64,000 nt of DNA from Ferrimonas kyonanensis DSM 18153 (lineage in GTDB: Bacteria; Pseudomonadota; Gammaproteobacteria; Enterobacterales; Shewanellaceae), in NCBI RefSeq assembly GCF_000425405.1, contig NZ_AUDJ01000011.1, positions 1-64,000 of the forward strand, in the 5' to 3' direction. Every line of letters begins with the position of its first letter. The stretch's first letter is position 1. Below the pieces are notes generated by a model. That model ran no database searches. It saw nothing but the letters and a program-made list of their open reading frames with translations, and had not been told where the DNA came from. Positions 53,556 to 64,000 of this stretch are shown here, one piece after another. Position numbers and translations under genes: made by a program.

Positions 53556-54725
53556 ATGAGCCTTTACCAATCCAGCTTCAATTATGGCTTGGGAGAAACA
53601 CTGGAGATGCTGCGGGATTCGGTCCGGGACTTTGCCCAGGCCGAGATCGCGCCGCTGGCAGCAGACATCGACAGCAACAACAGCTTTCCCAATGAACTGT
53701 GGTCCAAGATGGGCGACATGGGACTGCTGGGGATCACCGTGGCCGAAGAGTATGGCGGCGTCAACATGGGCTACCTGGCCCACGCCATCGCCATGGAGGA
53801 GATCTCCCGGGCCAGCGCCTCGGTGGGCCTCTCTTACGGTGCCCACTCCAACCTGTGCGTGAATCAGATCCATTGTAACGGCAGCCACGAGCAGAAAGCC
53901 AAGTACCTGCCGAAACTGGTCAGCGGTGAGCACATCGGCGCCCTGGCCATGAGCGAACCCAATGCCGGCTCCGACGTGGTGTCCATGAAGCTCAGCGCTC
54001 GCCTCGACGGCGATCACTACATCCTCAATGGCAATAAAATGTGGATCACCAACGGCCCCGACGCCGACACCTACGTGATCTACGCCAAAACCGACACCAG
54101 CGCCGGTGCCAAAGGCATGACCGCCTTCATCGTCGAACGCGGCTTTGCCGGCTTCAGCCAGGCACAAAAACTGGACAAGCTGGGAATGCGCGGCTCCAAC
54201 ACCTGCGAACTGGTGTTCCAGGACACCCCGGTGCCGGTAGAGAACGTTCTCGGGGGCGTCGGCAACGGTGCCAAGGTTCTGATGAGCGGCCTGGATTATG
54301 AACGGGTGGTGCTGGCCGCCGGCCCGCTGGGGATCATGGCCGCCTGCCTGGACCAGGTGGTGCCCTACATCCACCAGCGCGAGCAGTTTGGCCAGGCCAT
54401 CGGCCAGTTTCAGCTGGTGCAGGGCAAAGTCGCCGACATGTACACCCGCAGCAATGCCGCCCGGGCCTACGTCTACAGTGTCGCCCAAGCCTGCGATCGC
54501 GGCGAAACCACCCGCAAAGATGCCGCCGGGGCCATTCTCTACAGTGCCGAGCTGGCCACTCAATTGGCCCTGGACGCCATTCAGTTGCTTGGAGGCAACG
54601 GCTACATCAACGAGTACGCCACCGGGCGCCTGCTGCGGGACGCCAAGCTGTATGAAATCGGTGCCGGCACTTCCGAGATTCGCCGCTTCCTGATCGGCCG
54701 GGAACTGTTTACCGAAACCGCCTAA
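53556..54725 (+). CDS. liuA: isovaleryl-CoA dehydrogenase
   Basis: LiuA oxidises isovaleryl-CoA to 3-methylcrotonyl-CoA with FAD, passing electrons to ETF. In the 389-residue protein the catalytic glutamate lies in [20 protein letters not shown] near residue 250, the position specific to isovaleryl-CoA dehydrogenases, while the usual C-terminal position is changed ([15 protein letters not shown]). FAD/substrate segments [16 protein letters not shown] and [19 protein letters not shown] are present. ATG 53556 follows aaggggag. The next gene, liuB, starts 47 bases later. Confidence 0.95.
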   Translation: MSLYQSSFNYGLGETLEMLRDSVRDFAQAEIAPLAADIDSNNSFPNELWSKMGDMGLLGITVAEEYGGVNMGYLAHAIAMEEISRASASVGLSYGAHSNLCVNQIHCNGSHEQKAKYLPKLVSGEHIGALAMSEPNAGSDVVSMKLSARLDGDHYILNGNKMWITNGPDADTYVIYAKTDTSAGAKGMTAFIVERGFAGFSQAQKLDKLGMRGSNTCELVFQDTPVPVENVLGGVGNGAKVLMSGLDYERVVLAAGPLGIMAACLDQVVPYIHQREQFGQAIGQFQLVQGKVADMYTRSNAARAYVYSVAQACDRGETTRKDAAGAILYSAELATQLALDAIQLLGGNGYINEYATGRLLRDAKLYEIGAGTSEIRRFLIGRELFTETA

Positions 54726-54772
54726 CGCACGCTCTGGCGGGGGTCGCCCCGCCCGTTAAAGGACTGACAACC

Positions 54773-56380
54773 GTGACCATACTCCGTTCCAGCATTAACC
54801 GGCAGGAGCCGGGCTTTATGGCCCGGCGCGATGCCATGGCCGACCTGGTGGCCGATCTGACCGCCACACTCGACGCCATCGTTCCCGGCGGCAATGACCG
54901 CGCCCGCAACAAACACCTGGCCCAGGGGAAACTGCTGCCTCGACAACGGGTCGAACTGCTGCTCGATCCTGGCGCCCCGTTCCTGGAGCTCAGCCAGCTG
55001 GCCGCCCACGAGTGCTACGACGACAAGGTGCCCGCCGCCGGCGTGATTGCCGGCATTGGCCGGGTCAGCGGCATCGAATGCATGATCGTCGCCAACGACG
55101 CCACCGTCAAAGGCGGCACTTACTACCCGTTGACGGTAAAAAAACACCTTCGGGCTCAGGAAATTGCCGAAAAATGCCACCTGCCCTGCATCTATCTGGT
55201 GGAATCCGGCGGCGCCTTCCTGCCGCGTCAGGACGAGGTGTTCCCAGACAAGGATCACTTTGGTCGCATCTTTTTCAACCAGGCCAACATGTCTGCCAAG
55301 GGGATTCCCCAGATTGCCGTGGTACTGGGCCTGTGCACCGCCGGTGGCGCCTACATGCCGGCGATGGCGGATGAATCGATCATCGTCAAAGAGCAGGGCA
55401 CCATCTTCCTCGGTGGGCCACCACTGGTGAAAGCGGCCACCGGCGAAGAGGTCAGCGCCGAAGAGTTGGGCGGCGGCGCCGTTCACACCCAGATCTCCGG
55501 GGTGGCCGACCACCTGGCCGATAACGACGAACACGCGCTGCAATTGGCCCGCCAGGCCGTGGCCCGCCTCAACCACCATCGCGCCCAGCCACTGGCCGAC
55601 ACCGACGTTCGCCCCCCCCGCTACCCCGCCGACGACCTGTATGGCATCGTCGGCAGCAACCTCAAACAGCCGTTCGAGGTACGGGAAGTGATCGCCCGGC
55701 TGGTGGACGACTCCGACTTCGACGAATTTAAGGCCGGCTACGGTGCCACTCTGGTGTGCGGCTTTGCCCGCATCTATGGCCAGCCGGTGGGTATCCTGGC
55801 CAACAACGGCATCCTGTTCTCGGAATCGGCCCTTAAAGGCGCCCATTTCATTGAGCTTTGCTGCCAGCGCAACATCCCCTTGCTGTTTCTGCAGAACATC
55901 ACCGGCTTTATGGTGGGCAAGAAGTACGAGCACGAAGGCATCGCCAAGCACGGTGCCAAGCTGGTGACCGCCGTTTCCTGCGCCCGGGTGCCGAAATTCA
56001 CCGTGGTGATCGGCGGCAGTTATGGCGCCGGCAACTACGGCATGTGCGGCCGCGCCTACGACCCCACCATGATGTGGATGTGGCCCAACTCCCGCATTTC
56101 GGTGATGGGGGGCGAGCAGGCCGCCAACGTCCTGGCCCAGGTCAAGACCGACGCCCTGGCCCGCAAAGGCGACAGCTGGAGCGACGATGAACAGCAGGCG
56201 TTCAAGCAGCCCATCGTCGAGCAGTACGAACGCCAGGGCCACCCCTATTACGCCAGCGCCCGCCTGTGGGACGACGGCATCATCGATCCGGCCCAGACCC
56301 GCGACGTGGTCGGCCTGGCCCTGACCGCGGCAATGAATGCGCCCACCGAAGCCACCCGCTTCGGCGTGTTCCGCATGTAA
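54773..56380 (+). CDS. liuB: methylcrotonyl-CoA carboxylase, carboxyltransferase subunit
   Basis: LiuB transfers the carboxyl group from biotin on LiuD to 3-methylcrotonyl-CoA. The 535-residue crotonase-fold protein has [60 protein letters not shown] and [20 protein letters not shown] in the N domain and [38 protein letters not shown] in the C domain, all typical of the beta subunit. The start is GTG 54773 with aaagga before it. It lies in the liu operon, ten bases before liuC. Confidence 0.95.
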   Translation: MTILRSSINRQEPGFMARRDAMADLVADLTATLDAIVPGGNDRARNKHLAQGKLLPRQRVELLLDPGAPFLELSQLAAHECYDDKVPAAGVIAGIGRVSGIECMIVANDATVKGGTYYPLTVKKHLRAQEIAEKCHLPCIYLVESGGAFLPRQDEVFPDKDHFGRIFFNQANMSAKGIPQIAVVLGLCTAGGAYMPAMADESIIVKEQGTIFLGGPPLVKAATGEEVSAEELGGGAVHTQISGVADHLADNDEHALQLARQAVARLNHHRAQPLADTDVRPPRYPADDLYGIVGSNLKQPFEVREVIARLVDDSDFDEFKAGYGATLVCGFARIYGQPVGILANNGILFSESALKGAHFIELCCQRNIPLLFLQNITGFMVGKKYEHEGIAKHGAKLVTAVSCARVPKFTVVIGGSYGAGNYGMCGRAYDPTMMWMWPNSRISVMGGEQAANVLAQVKTDALARKGDSWSDDEQQAFKQPIVEQYERQGHPYYASARLWDDGIIDPAQTRDVVGLALTAAMNAPTEATRFGVFRM

Positions 56381-56390
56381 GGAGAGTGAA

Positions 56391-57173
56391 ATGACCTTTC
56401 AATTCATTACCCTGACCCAGAGCGACGGCGTTGCCCGCCTGACCTTGAACCGGCCGGACAAGCACAACGCCTTCGGTGACGCCATGATTGCCGAGATCAA
56501 TCAGGCCTTGACCGGGTTGACCCGCCAACCGCCGACCCTGCTGGTGCTGGCGGCCAACGGCAAGCACTTCTCTGCCGGTGCCGATTTGGCCTGGATGAAA
56601 AGCCAGGCGGCCATGGACCAGGCCTCCAACCTCAGCGATGCCCGCGAACTGGCCCGTCTGATGCACACCCTGGATCGGTTTCCGGCGCCGACGCTGGCGC
56701 TGGTGGACGGGGCCGCCTTCGGTGGCGCCCTCGGGCTCATCGCCTGTTGTGACATCGCCCTGGCCAGCCCCCGCGCCCGTTTCTGCCTGTCGGAGGTCAA
56801 ACTCGGACTGATCCCTGCGGTGATCAGTCCATTCGTGGCCCGGGCCATCGGCCAGCGCCAGTCGCGGCGCTACATGCTGTCCGCCGAAACCTTTGATGCC
56901 AACACCGCCCATCAGATCGGACTGGTGCATGAGGTGTGCGACGATCTGCACAGCAGCAGCGAGCGCCTGATCACCACCCTGACCGGCAACGGCCCTAAGG
57001 CGATGCAGGCGTGTAAATCGCTGCTGCACACCATAGAGCAGCACCCTTTTGATGACGCGTTGCTGGCACTGACCGCCGACGCCATTGCCCATATCCGAGT
57101 GTCCCCGGAAGGCCAGGAAGGCCTGCAGGCGTTTTTTGATAAGCGCCCGCCCCTCTGGCAAGGAGAATCCTAA
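56391..57173 (+). CDS. liuC: 3-methylglutaconyl-CoA hydratase
   Basis: LiuC hydrates 3-methylglutaconyl-CoA to HMG-CoA in leucine degradation. The 260-residue crotonase-family protein has the oxyanion segments KHFSAGADLAWMKSQAAMDQ near residue 60, as in other LiuC proteins, and VDGAAFGGALGLIACCDIAL near 108, then LSEVKLGLIPAVISPFV. ATG 56391 follows ggagagtga; the longer frame begins inside liuB. Its stop codon overlaps the liuD start by one base (TAATG). Confidence 0.93.
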   Translation: MTFQFITLTQSDGVARLTLNRPDKHNAFGDAMIAEINQALTGLTRQPPTLLVLAANGKHFSAGADLAWMKSQAAMDQASNLSDARELARLMHTLDRFPAPTLALVDGAAFGGALGLIACCDIALASPRARFCLSEVKLGLIPAVISPFVARAIGQRQSRRYMLSAETFDANTAHQIGLVHEVCDDLHSSSERLITTLTGNGPKAMQACKSLLHTIEQHPFDDALLALTADAIAHIRVSPEGQEGLQAFFDKRPPLWQGES

Positions 57174-59128
57174 TGTTAACCAAGGTCCTGATCGCCAACC
57201 GCGGCGAGATCGCCTGTCGCATCATTCGCACCTGTCAGGCTCTGGGCATCCGCACCGTCGCCGTCTACTCCGACGCCGACCGCAACGCTCAGCATGTCAA
57301 CATGGCCGATGAAGCGTTTCTGCTCGGCCCGGCAGCCGCCACCGAGTCCTACCTGCTGGGCGATAAGATCGTCGCCCTCGCCAGCCTGGCGGGCGTGGAT
57401 GGCATTCACCCCGGCTATGGCTTCCTGTCGGAGAACCCGGAATTCGCCCGCGCCTGCGCCGACGCTGGCATCGCCTTTATCGGCCCCAATACCGAAGCCA
57501 TCGAACAGATGGGCTCCAAGAGCGCCGCCAAGGTGATCATGGAGCGGGCCGGCGTGCCGATGCTGCCTGGCTACCATGGTGATGACCAGAGTGACCAGAG
57601 GTTGACCGAAGAGGCAACCAAGATCGGCTACCCGCTGCTGGTCAAGGCCGCCTTTGGCGGCGGCGGCAAGGGGATGCGCATCGTCGAGCATGGGGATCAA
57701 CTGGCCGCCGCTTTGGCCACCGCCCGTCGCGAAGCCCAGAGCGCCTTTGGTAATGACATGCTGTTACTGGAACGTTTCCTGGCAGCGCCGCGACACGTGG
57801 AGGTGCAAGTCTTCGCCGATGCCCATGGACACTGCATTTACTTGTCGGATCGGGACTGTTCCATTCAGCGTCGCCACCAGAAGGTGGTGGAGGAAGCGCC
57901 GGCACCGGGTCTGTCCGACACCCTGCGCCAGCAGATGGGCGAAGCCGCCGTCAAGGCCGCCAAAGCCATCGACTACCTGGGCGCCGGCACCGTGGAGTTC
58001 CTGCTCGATGCTCAGGGTCGCTTCTACTTTATGGAGATGAACACCCGCCTGCAGGTAGAACACCCGGTCACCGAGATGGTGACCGGCCAGGATCTGGTGC
58101 ACTGGCAGCTGTTGGTGGCATCGGGTCAACCGCTGCCGCTGACCCAGCAGCAAGTTGAGATTCGTGGCCACAGCCTCGAGGTTCGACTCTACGCCGAGGA
58201 TCCACAGCGAGAGTTTCTGCCGGCCACGGGCACCCTGACCCGCTTTGAGGTCCCCGCATCGCTGCGGCTGGACAGCGGCGTGGTAGAGGGCGACGAGATC
58301 AGTCCTCATTACGACCCGATGATCGCCAAGCTGATCACCTTTGGCGACACTCGCACCCAGGCGATTCAACAGATGAGTCGCGGCCTGCAGCAAACCCAGC
58401 TGGCCGGAGTCACCAGCAACCTGGCCTTTCTGGGGCGCATCATTAATCACCCACAGTTTCAGGCCGCCGACCTCGATACCCGCTTTATCGACACCCATTA
58501 CGCCCAGTTGACCGGTGCCGATGACTTGCGCCACGTAGCCGCTATCGCCGCAGCGCTGGTGATCAGTCAACCGGGCTGCCAACGCAGCCCATGGCACTCC
58601 GTCGCCGGTTTCCGTCTCAACCAGAGTCCGGTGATGCACCATCACCTCGAGGACGATCACGGCGAGCGCTACCCGCTGCTGGTCAAAGGCCACTGGCCGG
58701 CTCTGACGGTTCAGCTCAACGAGGTGGCGTATCAGGCCGTCATCGGCATCGATGACGATCAGCTGAGCCTGGAGCTGGATGGCCACTTGTGCCACTGGCC
58801 GTTCCAGCGCTGTGGAGAATCCGTGACCCTGTTCCTGCCACAAGGCCCACTGCGGTTTGATGCCGTCAGCCATCAGGGCGGTGACGGCGACGACAGCGGC
58901 GAAGACGCCCTGAAGGCACCGATGAACGGCACCGTGGTCACCCTGCTGTGCGAACTGGAGCAAACCGTCGAAGCCGGTCAGCCGCTGCTGGTGATGGAAG
59001 CGATGAAGATGGAGTACACCATCACCGCCCCCTACGCCGGTCAGGTGCTGGCACTGCCCTATGGACCTGGCCAGCAGGTCAATGACGGCACCGCCCTGGT
59101 AACGCTGGAAGCCTTGGAGGAGTCATGA
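57173..59128 (+). CDS. liuD: methylcrotonyl-CoA carboxylase, biotin-containing subunit
   Basis: LiuD carboxylates its own biotin with ATP and bicarbonate and hands the group to LiuB. In the 651-residue protein the biotin carboxylase domain covers about 1-450 ([74 protein letters not shown]). The C-terminal biotinyl domain has the attachment lysine in [17 protein letters not shown] near residue 613. Length and order are those of MCC alpha subunits. Start ATG 57173 overlaps the liuC stop, and the stop overlaps the liuE start by four bases. Confidence 0.95.
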   Translation: MLTKVLIANRGEIACRIIRTCQALGIRTVAVYSDADRNAQHVNMADEAFLLGPAAATESYLLGDKIVALASLAGVDGIHPGYGFLSENPEFARACADAGIAFIGPNTEAIEQMGSKSAAKVIMERAGVPMLPGYHGDDQSDQRLTEEATKIGYPLLVKAAFGGGGKGMRIVEHGDQLAAALATARREAQSAFGNDMLLLERFLAAPRHVEVQVFADAHGHCIYLSDRDCSIQRRHQKVVEEAPAPGLSDTLRQQMGEAAVKAAKAIDYLGAGTVEFLLDAQGRFYFMEMNTRLQVEHPVTEMVTGQDLVHWQLLVASGQPLPLTQQQVEIRGHSLEVRLYAEDPQREFLPATGTLTRFEVPASLRLDSGVVEGDEISPHYDPMIAKLITFGDTRTQAIQQMSRGLQQTQLAGVTSNLAFLGRIINHPQFQAADLDTRFIDTHYAQLTGADDLRHVAAIAAALVISQPGCQRSPWHSVAGFRLNQSPVMHHHLEDDHGERYPLLVKGHWPALTVQLNEVAYQAVIGIDDDQLSLELDGHLCHWPFQRCGESVTLFLPQGPLRFDAVSHQGGDGDDSGEDALKAPMNGTVVTLLCELEQTVEAGQPLLVMEAMKMEYTITAPYAGQVLALPYGPGQQVNDGTALVTLEALEES

Positions 59129-60030
59129 GTCACGCCACCATCGTCGAAGTCGGGCCCCGGGATGGGCTGCAGAATGAAGCCGCAGTCACGCTGGCTCAGC
59201 GCATCGCCCTGGTCGATGCCCTCTCTGGCACCGGCCTGAGTCAGATTGAAGCCGGCAGCTTTGTCTCGCCGAAATGGGTGCCACAGATGGCCGATGCCGA
59301 CCAACTGTTCGCCCGGATTCAGCGGCGTCCGGGCGTTCGTTACAGCGCACTGACCCCCAATATCAAAGGCTTTGACGCGGCGCAGCAGGCAAAGGTCGAC
59401 GGCGTGGCAGTGTTCGGCGCCGCCTCGGAAAGCTTCAGCCAGCGCAACATCAACTGCTCCATCAGCGAATCGTTGCAACGCTTCGAGCCGGTGTTTGCCG
59501 CCGCCCGCCGCGCCGGCCTGCCGGTTCGCGGCTACGTCTCCTGCGTGCTGGGCTGCCCCTATGAGGGCGACATCGACGTCGCCAAGGTGGCCGACGTCGC
59601 CGAATCGCTGTACCGAATGGGCTGCTACGAGATCTCTCTGGGCGACACCATCGGCGTCGGTACCCCGGCCAAGGCCAAAGCCATGTTGGCGGCCGTGACC
59701 GAACGGATACCGGTATCGGCATTGGCGCTGCATTTCCATGACACCTACGGCCAGGCCCTGGCCAATGTGCTCGCCTGTCTGGATCTGGGTGTCACCACCT
59801 TCGACAGCGCCGTGGCCGGACTGGGCGGCTGCCCCTATGCCAAGGGGGCCAGCGGCAACCTGGCCACCGAGGATCTCCTGTATATGCTGCATGGGCTGGG
59901 CATGGATACCGGCGTCAACCTGGACGCCGTCATTGCCGCCGGCACCACGATCTGCCGTCAACTGAACAAGCCGCCCTCCAGTAAGGTCGCCCAGGCCTGG
60001 CTCGCCAACCATAAGGAGCAACCGGCATGA
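59125..60030 (+). CDS. liuE: hydroxymethylglutaryl-CoA lyase
   Basis: LiuE cleaves HMG-CoA to acetyl-CoA and acetoacetate, the last step of leucine degradation proper. The 301-residue TIM-barrel protein has [17 protein letters not shown] near residue 7, [16 protein letters not shown] near 42, [17 protein letters not shown] with the metal-site region, [13 protein letters not shown], and the catalytic cysteine in [19 protein letters not shown] near 234. ATG 59125 overlaps liuD by four bases, and its own end overlaps aacS by four bases, so the three are coupled. Confidence 0.95.
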   Translation: MSHATIVEVGPRDGLQNEAAVTLAQRIALVDALSGTGLSQIEAGSFVSPKWVPQMADADQLFARIQRRPGVRYSALTPNIKGFDAAQQAKVDGVAVFGAASESFSQRNINCSISESLQRFEPVFAAARRAGLPVRGYVSCVLGCPYEGDIDVAKVADVAESLYRMGCYEISLGDTIGVGTPAKAKAMLAAVTERIPVSALALHFHDTYGQALANVLACLDLGVTTFDSAVAGLGGCPYAKGASGNLATEDLLYMLHGLGMDTGVNLDAVIAAGTTICRQLNKPPSSKVAQAWLANHKEQPA

Positions 60031-61976
60031 GCACTCACTCCCCAATCTGGCAACCCAGCCAGAGCCGCATCGATGCCAGCCAGATGGAAGCGTTTCGCCA
60101 CTTCGTCAATAACAAGCTGGCGCTGACGCTGAGCGATTACCAGCAGCTGCATCGCTGGAGTACCGACCATCCGGATCAATTCTGGCAAGCAATCTGGCAG
60201 TTCGGCGAGGTGATCGGCACGCCCGGTCAACGGCTGTTGCTAAATGGCGATAAGATGCCTGGTGCTCGCTTCTTCCCGGACGCCCGGCTCAATTTTGCCG
60301 AAAACCTGCTGCGCTATCAGGACGACCGCATCGCCCTGGTGTTTCGCGATGAAGCCGCCAACCGGGTCGCCCTGTCCTATAACGAGCTGTATCACGAAGT
60401 GGCCCGTCTGGCCCACCACCTGCGCCACCTGGGCGTGGTGGCCGGCGACCGGGTGGCCGCCTTTATGCCCAACCGCATCGAAACCGTGGTCACCATGCTG
60501 GCTGCCGCCAGCCTGGGGGCCACGTTCAGCTCCTGTTCGCCGGACTTTGGCTTCAACGGCGTCCTCGACCGCTTCGGCCAGATTCAACCTAAGGTGCTGG
60601 TGGCCGCCAATGGCTACCGTTACAACGGCAAAGTCATCGATTGCAGCGACAAGATCGCCCAGATTGCCGACGCCATCGGTTCGCTGCAGCAGGTCATCGT
60701 GGTACCGGCCTTCGATGCGGTCGCTCAGGTTCAGCATCCACTGGCCATTGGCTGGCATCAGGCCCTGGATAACCCGGCCCGCAGCGTGTCGTTTACGCCA
60801 CTGCCGTTTGACCACCCCCTGTACGTGCTGTACTCCTCAGGCACCACCGGGCAACCCAAGTGCATAGTTCATGGCGCCGGCGGCACCCTGTTGCAGCACC
60901 TGAAGGAGTTGCGGCTGCATACCGATATTCAGCGTCGAGATGTGCTGTTCTATTTCACCACTTGCGGCTGGATGATGTGGAACTGGCTGATCTCCGGCCT
61001 GGCCACCGGTGCCACCCTGGTGCTGTACGACGGCAGTCCGTTTGCCCCAGGCCCGGAAGTGCTGTGGCAGCTGGCCGAACAGGAGGAGGTCTCGGTGTTC
61101 GGCACCAGTGCCAAGTACATCGCCGCCCTGGAAAAGGCCGGTTACCGGCCGGCGGAACACCATCGGCTGACTCAGCTCAAAGGGCTGCTGTCCACCGGTT
61201 CGCCCCTGGCCCACGAAGGCTTTGATTTTGTGTATCGGCACATCCACCCGGATCTGTGTCTGAGCTCCATCTCCGGGGGCACCGACATCGTCTCCTGCTT
61301 TGCCCTGGGCAATCCCATCAAGCCGGTCTACCGTGGCCAGTTGCAGAGTCCCGGGTTGGGAATGAAGGTCGAGGTCTATAACGAGCAAGGCCAGCCGCTG
61401 CAACAGCAAAAAGGGGAGCTGGTGTGCACCACGCCGTTCGTGTCGATGCCCATCGGCTTCTGGGGCGATGACGATGGCAGCAACTACCACCACGCCTATT
61501 TCGACCGTTTCGACAACGTCTGGGCTCACGGCGACTACGCCGAAACCACCGCCGAGGGAGGGTTGATCATCCACGGTCGCAGTGATGCGGTACTCAACCC
61601 GGGAGGGGTGCGGATCGGCACCGCCGAGATCTACCGCCAGGTCGAAAAGGTGGACCAGGTACAGGAAAGCCTGGCCATCGGTCAACAGTGGCAGGATGAC
61701 GTGCGAGTGGTGCTGTTTGTGGTGCTCAAACCCGGCACCAGGTTGACCGATGCATTGCAGCAGCAGATTCGCACCACCATTCGCGCCAACACCACCCCGA
61801 GGCACGTGCCGGCGAAAATCATTCAGGTTCAGGATCTGCCAAAAACCTTGTCCGGAAAGTTAGTGGAGCTGGCAGTGAGAAAAGTGGTCCACGGTCAGGC
61901 GATCACCAACACCGACGCGTTGGCCAACCCTGAATCTCTGCAACAATTTAAGCACCTGCCAGATCTTCAGTGTTAA
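60027..61976 (+). CDS. aacS: acetoacetyl-CoA synthetase
   Basis: This 649-residue acyl-adenylate ligase activates the acetoacetate produced by LiuE so that thiolase can split it to two acetyl-CoA. The N-terminus is of the AACS type ([20 protein letters not shown]), the adenylation motif is [20 protein letters not shown] near residue 270, followed by [20 protein letters not shown], typical of acetoacetate ligases. The C-terminal lysine is in [18 protein letters not shown]. No CoA-transferase genes (atoAD) are in the window, so this enzyme seems to fill that role. It is the last gene of the liu operon and is followed by a hairpin terminator. Confidence 0.94.
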   Translation: MSTHSPIWQPSQSRIDASQMEAFRHFVNNKLALTLSDYQQLHRWSTDHPDQFWQAIWQFGEVIGTPGQRLLLNGDKMPGARFFPDARLNFAENLLRYQDDRIALVFRDEAANRVALSYNELYHEVARLAHHLRHLGVVAGDRVAAFMPNRIETVVTMLAAASLGATFSSCSPDFGFNGVLDRFGQIQPKVLVAANGYRYNGKVIDCSDKIAQIADAIGSLQQVIVVPAFDAVAQVQHPLAIGWHQALDNPARSVSFTPLPFDHPLYVLYSSGTTGQPKCIVHGAGGTLLQHLKELRLHTDIQRRDVLFYFTTCGWMMWNWLISGLATGATLVLYDGSPFAPGPEVLWQLAEQEEVSVFGTSAKYIAALEKAGYRPAEHHRLTQLKGLLSTGSPLAHEGFDFVYRHIHPDLCLSSISGGTDIVSCFALGNPIKPVYRGQLQSPGLGMKVEVYNEQGQPLQQQKGELVCTTPFVSMPIGFWGDDDGSNYHHAYFDRFDNVWAHGDYAETTAEGGLIIHGRSDAVLNPGGVRIGTAEIYRQVEKVDQVQESLAIGQQWQDDVRVVLFVVLKPGTRLTDALQQQIRTTIRANTTPRHVPAKIIQVQDLPKTLSGKLVELAVRKVVHGQAITNTDALANPESLQQFKHLPDLQC

Positions 61977-62309
61977 CGCAAAGAATCCAGTCACAACTGT
62001 ATTTTTACATATGCGACTGGATTTTTACCCATCTTTTCAGAAGCTTAGACTTTCCGAAAGCGCCAAATTGCTCGAAAAAAGCGAGCAATCCAACCATTGC
62101 TTAAAACACGATATTAATAAAAAAAGCTTATAAAGCTTCTCTTAAATCAAACAGTTAGATCATCAAAGAAAAAGTGTGAACTGCTACCAAACCCCCACTA
62201 TTGCACCTACTCGCTCATGCATGTTAGATTCCGCGGCCAGATGAATGTCTAAAACTTGACTAAGATTTATTAATATAATGAATTTAGTCAGCGTAAGTTG
62301 GAAAGTACT
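61977..62309. other. AT-rich region between liu operon and LysR gene
   Basis: The first part holds the operon terminator; the rest, up to the LysR gene, is AT-rich, contains no supported gene and presumably includes the LysR promoter. Confidence 0.5.
61984..62026 (+). terminator. terminator of the liu operon
   Basis: aatccagtc (61984-61992) pairs with gactggatt (62015-62023) over a 22-base loop and runs into five T. The stop codon of aacS is eight bases upstream. Confidence 0.8.
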
Positions 62310-63239
62310 ATGCCAGTGTTAATGCGTGACTTTGATTCGATTGATATACGACTGCTCATAGTGTTCCGCGCAGTGGTTTTTACCGGTAGCTTAAGCAAAG
62401 CCGCCCGGAAACTGTCCGTAACGCCTAGTGCCGTCAGTCAATCCCTGTCAAAACTAAGTAAATACTTCAGCCACCCACTGTTCACCCGAACCAGCAATGG
62501 ACTGGAACCCACCGATTTCGCGATGGAGCTGTACGGCTACGTTAACTCGGCCCTGGATCTGCTGCAGGACGGCGTTGAAAGCCTGAGCGACTTCGATCCA
62601 GCCAACAGCAAACGTCGCTTTAGAATCTCGGCCAACCACATTCTTGACCTGATCATTCTTCACCCGCTGGCCCGCCACATCGAGTCCTTTAACAGTCAAC
62701 TCAAGGTGTCGGTCAATAACCTGGTGGAAGAGGAATCGAAGATCATCGACAGCCTGCAGATCGACAACAACGACCTGTGCCTAGTGGCGATGAAGATCGA
62801 CATGAAGAGCATCATTCAGGAGAAGGTGCTGGACGAAGAGATGGTGGTTCTGGGCTGCAAATCCAACCCGTTGACCAAAGAGGTCATCGACATGGACACC
62901 TTCCTGGCTCAGCGTCACTGCCGTTACGCCGTCGGCCAGATTGGCTACAAGATGGGCAACGCCATGAACATGGGTTACGTCGACGAACGGGAAGTGTTCC
63001 TGGACACCAACAACCCCTTCAACGCCATGATGATGACTCAGGGCACCGACACCCTGGTGACCATCTCCCGCTGGTTGTGGGAAAAGTACGCCAGCCAATT
63101 CGAACTGGCAGAGATTAAGACCAGCTTCGACATTCCAACGGTGCCGCTGTATCTGACCTATCTGAAGAAGATGGAAGACAGCAAGGCCAATCGCTGGTTG
63201 CGCGACCAGGTCAAACAGACCCTCGCTTCATTGCGATAA
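62310..63239 (+). CDS. LysR-family transcriptional regulator
   Basis: The 309-residue regulator has an N-terminal winged helix (LIVFRAVVFTGSLSKAARKL then SVTPSAVSQSLSKLSKYFSH) and a C-terminal LysR substrate domain. ATG 62310 is preferred over TTG 62298; ggaaag precedes it. The C-terminal half is rich in methionine and aspartate (KIDMKSIIQEKVLDEEMVVL and MGNAMNMGYVDEREVFLDTN). The effector is unknown. No divergent target gene is adjacent; upstream is the liu operon terminator on the same strand and downstream the convergent tdk gene, so targets are probably elsewhere. Confidence 0.88.
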   Translation: MPVLMRDFDSIDIRLLIVFRAVVFTGSLSKAARKLSVTPSAVSQSLSKLSKYFSHPLFTRTSNGLEPTDFAMELYGYVNSALDLLQDGVESLSDFDPANSKRRFRISANHILDLIILHPLARHIESFNSQLKVSVNNLVEEESKIIDSLQIDNNDLCLVAMKIDMKSIIQEKVLDEEMVVLGCKSNPLTKEVIDMDTFLAQRHCRYAVGQIGYKMGNAMNMGYVDEREVFLDTNNPFNAMMMTQGTDTLVTISRWLWEKYASQFELAEIKTSFDIPTVPLYLTYLKKMEDSKANRWLRDQVKQTLASLR

Positions 63240-63302
63240 CACCGAATTGCGGGAATGGATTCCTGCCCCTCTCCCCAGCTTCAACCTTCCCTTTCTGCCA
63301 GG

Positions 63303-63327
63303 CAAAAAAAAGCCGGCACATACCGGC
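63303..63327 (-). terminator. probable terminator downstream of tdk
   Basis: gccgg (63312-63316) pairs with ccggc (63323-63327); on the minus strand eight T follow. The stem is short and lies about 130 bases after tdk. Confidence 0.6.
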
Positions 63328-63459
63328 AAACCCACACTGCGCTAGCAACTTAAAACTGCTTTAAATTTAGCAGCGGTTTACCAGCTTGCAATATTCGGGC
63401 GTATTTTCAGCCGAGAGTGCCCCACCGGTTCGATGCGACACCCCCTGATTCATCGATAC

Positions 63460-64000
63460 TCAGTCCCAGGCCAACTCTCGATAATGGGTCCGGCACATGG
63501 AGACATAACTGTCGTTACCACCGATCTGTACCTGGTCACCGTTGCGCACCGGGTTGCCGGTTTCATCCAGCCGAACCACCATGTTGGCTTTACGGCCACA
63601 GTGACAGATGGTCTTGAGTTCAACCAGTTTATCCGCCCAGGCCAACAGGTATTGGGCACCTTCAAACAGCTCCCCCTGGAAATCGGTGCGTAAGCCGTAA
63701 CAGAGTACGGGAATGTCCATCTTGTCCACCAGGTAGGTCAATTGACGCACCTGACTCTTGGTCAGGAACTGACACTCATCCACCAGCAGACAATTGACCG
63801 CTTGAGCGTCATTCTCCCGCAGGACCATCTGGATCAGATCATCCTCTTTGCGGTAGATAAGGGCATCGGACGACAACCCGATTCGCGACGTCACTTTTCC
63901 CTGACCGTAACGGTCATCCAGGCCCGCGGTCATCACCAGAACCTGCATGCCCCGTTCGCGGTAGTTGTACGCCGATTGCAGCAGAGAGGTGGATTTTCCG
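63460..64000 (-). CDS. tdk: thymidine kinase, 5' end cut by window edge
   Basis: Tdk phosphorylates thymidine with ATP in the salvage pathway. The visible 180 residues begin inside the P-loop: reading back from ATG 63948 the frame continues in phase to the window edge as [17 protein letters not shown], so the true start lies outside. The thymidine/Mg motif is [10 protein letters not shown], followed by [20 protein letters not shown], and the zinc-binding cysteines are in [11 protein letters not shown] and CRTHY. The C-terminus is shorter than that of E. coli Tdk. About 15 N-terminal residues are missing from view. Confidence 0.96.
   Translation of the reverse strand, partial: GKSTSLLQSAYNYRERGMQVLVMTAGLDDRYGQGKVTSRIGLSSDALIYRKEDDLIQMVLRENDAQAVNCLLVDECQFLTKSQVRQLTYLVDKMDIPVLCYGLRTDFQGELFEGAQYLLAWADKLVELKTICHCGRKANMVVRLDETGNPVRNGDQVQIGGNDSYVSMCRTHYRELAWD

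Overview
The window looks like the chromosome of a marine-type gammaproteobacterium of the order Alteromonadales, most likely close to Ferrimonas or Shewanella. This is inferred from gene content: an octaheme tetrathionate-reductase-like cytochrome beside a monoheme cytochrome and a DUF3373-type barrel, LiuR-type control of leucine/isoleucine/valine breakdown, and a glycine riboswitch before an AgcS symporter. RihA, MaeA, MetA, OmpW and thymidine kinase also closely resemble my memory of the E. coli proteins. No rRNA, tRNA, CRISPR array or phage was seen.

Layout. 1-1770: an IS110-superfamily (IS1111-type) insertion sequence, apparently almost complete, inserted in a family of short TGGGTGTCTT repeats. 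Its downstream noncoding part folds into two loops that carry sequence matching both its insertion site and its own ends, as expected of a bridge RNA. 1770-7980: HAD phosphatase, patatin-like phospholipase, two overlapping LuxR-type regulators and a SulP anion transporter. 7981-20435: envelope and housekeeping genes, namely a 984-residue repeat lipoprotein, rihA, a chemoreceptor, an LprI-MliC lysozyme-inhibitor fusion, several small lipoproteins and periplasmic proteins, a cation diffusion facilitator and an RRM protein.

20519-28037 (minus): a seven-gene valine/isoleucine degradation operon. 28203-36892: membrane-anchored FMN-binding glutamate synthase-like protein, TonB-dependent receptor, and the cytochrome/barrel/octaheme cytochrome cluster. 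36901-41044: overlapping LysR and AraC regulators divergent from an FMN reductase, then an Aer-like chemoreceptor. 41181-50934: metA with a MetJ-type operator, two short-chain dehydrogenases lacking catalytic residues, ompW, a YbaY-like lipoprotein, a Na+/glycine-alanine symporter behind a tandem glycine riboswitch, tesB, menA and maeA. 50991-61976: prpE divergent from liuR-liuABCDE-aacS (leucine degradation). 62310-64000: a LysR regulator and the truncated tdk gene.

The two branched-chain amino acid operons work together. The minus operon takes isobutyryl-CoA and 2-methylbutyryl-CoA to propionyl-CoA and acetyl-CoA; the plus operon takes isovaleryl-CoA to acetyl-CoA and acetoacetate, which AacS activates; PrpE adds propionyl-CoA from propionate. 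The two promoters share a TTTAC-N6-GTAAA operator, so the MerR protein LiuR probably controls both. Gene starts were moved to internal codons where the ribosome binding site or the family length favoured it; no similarity search was run.
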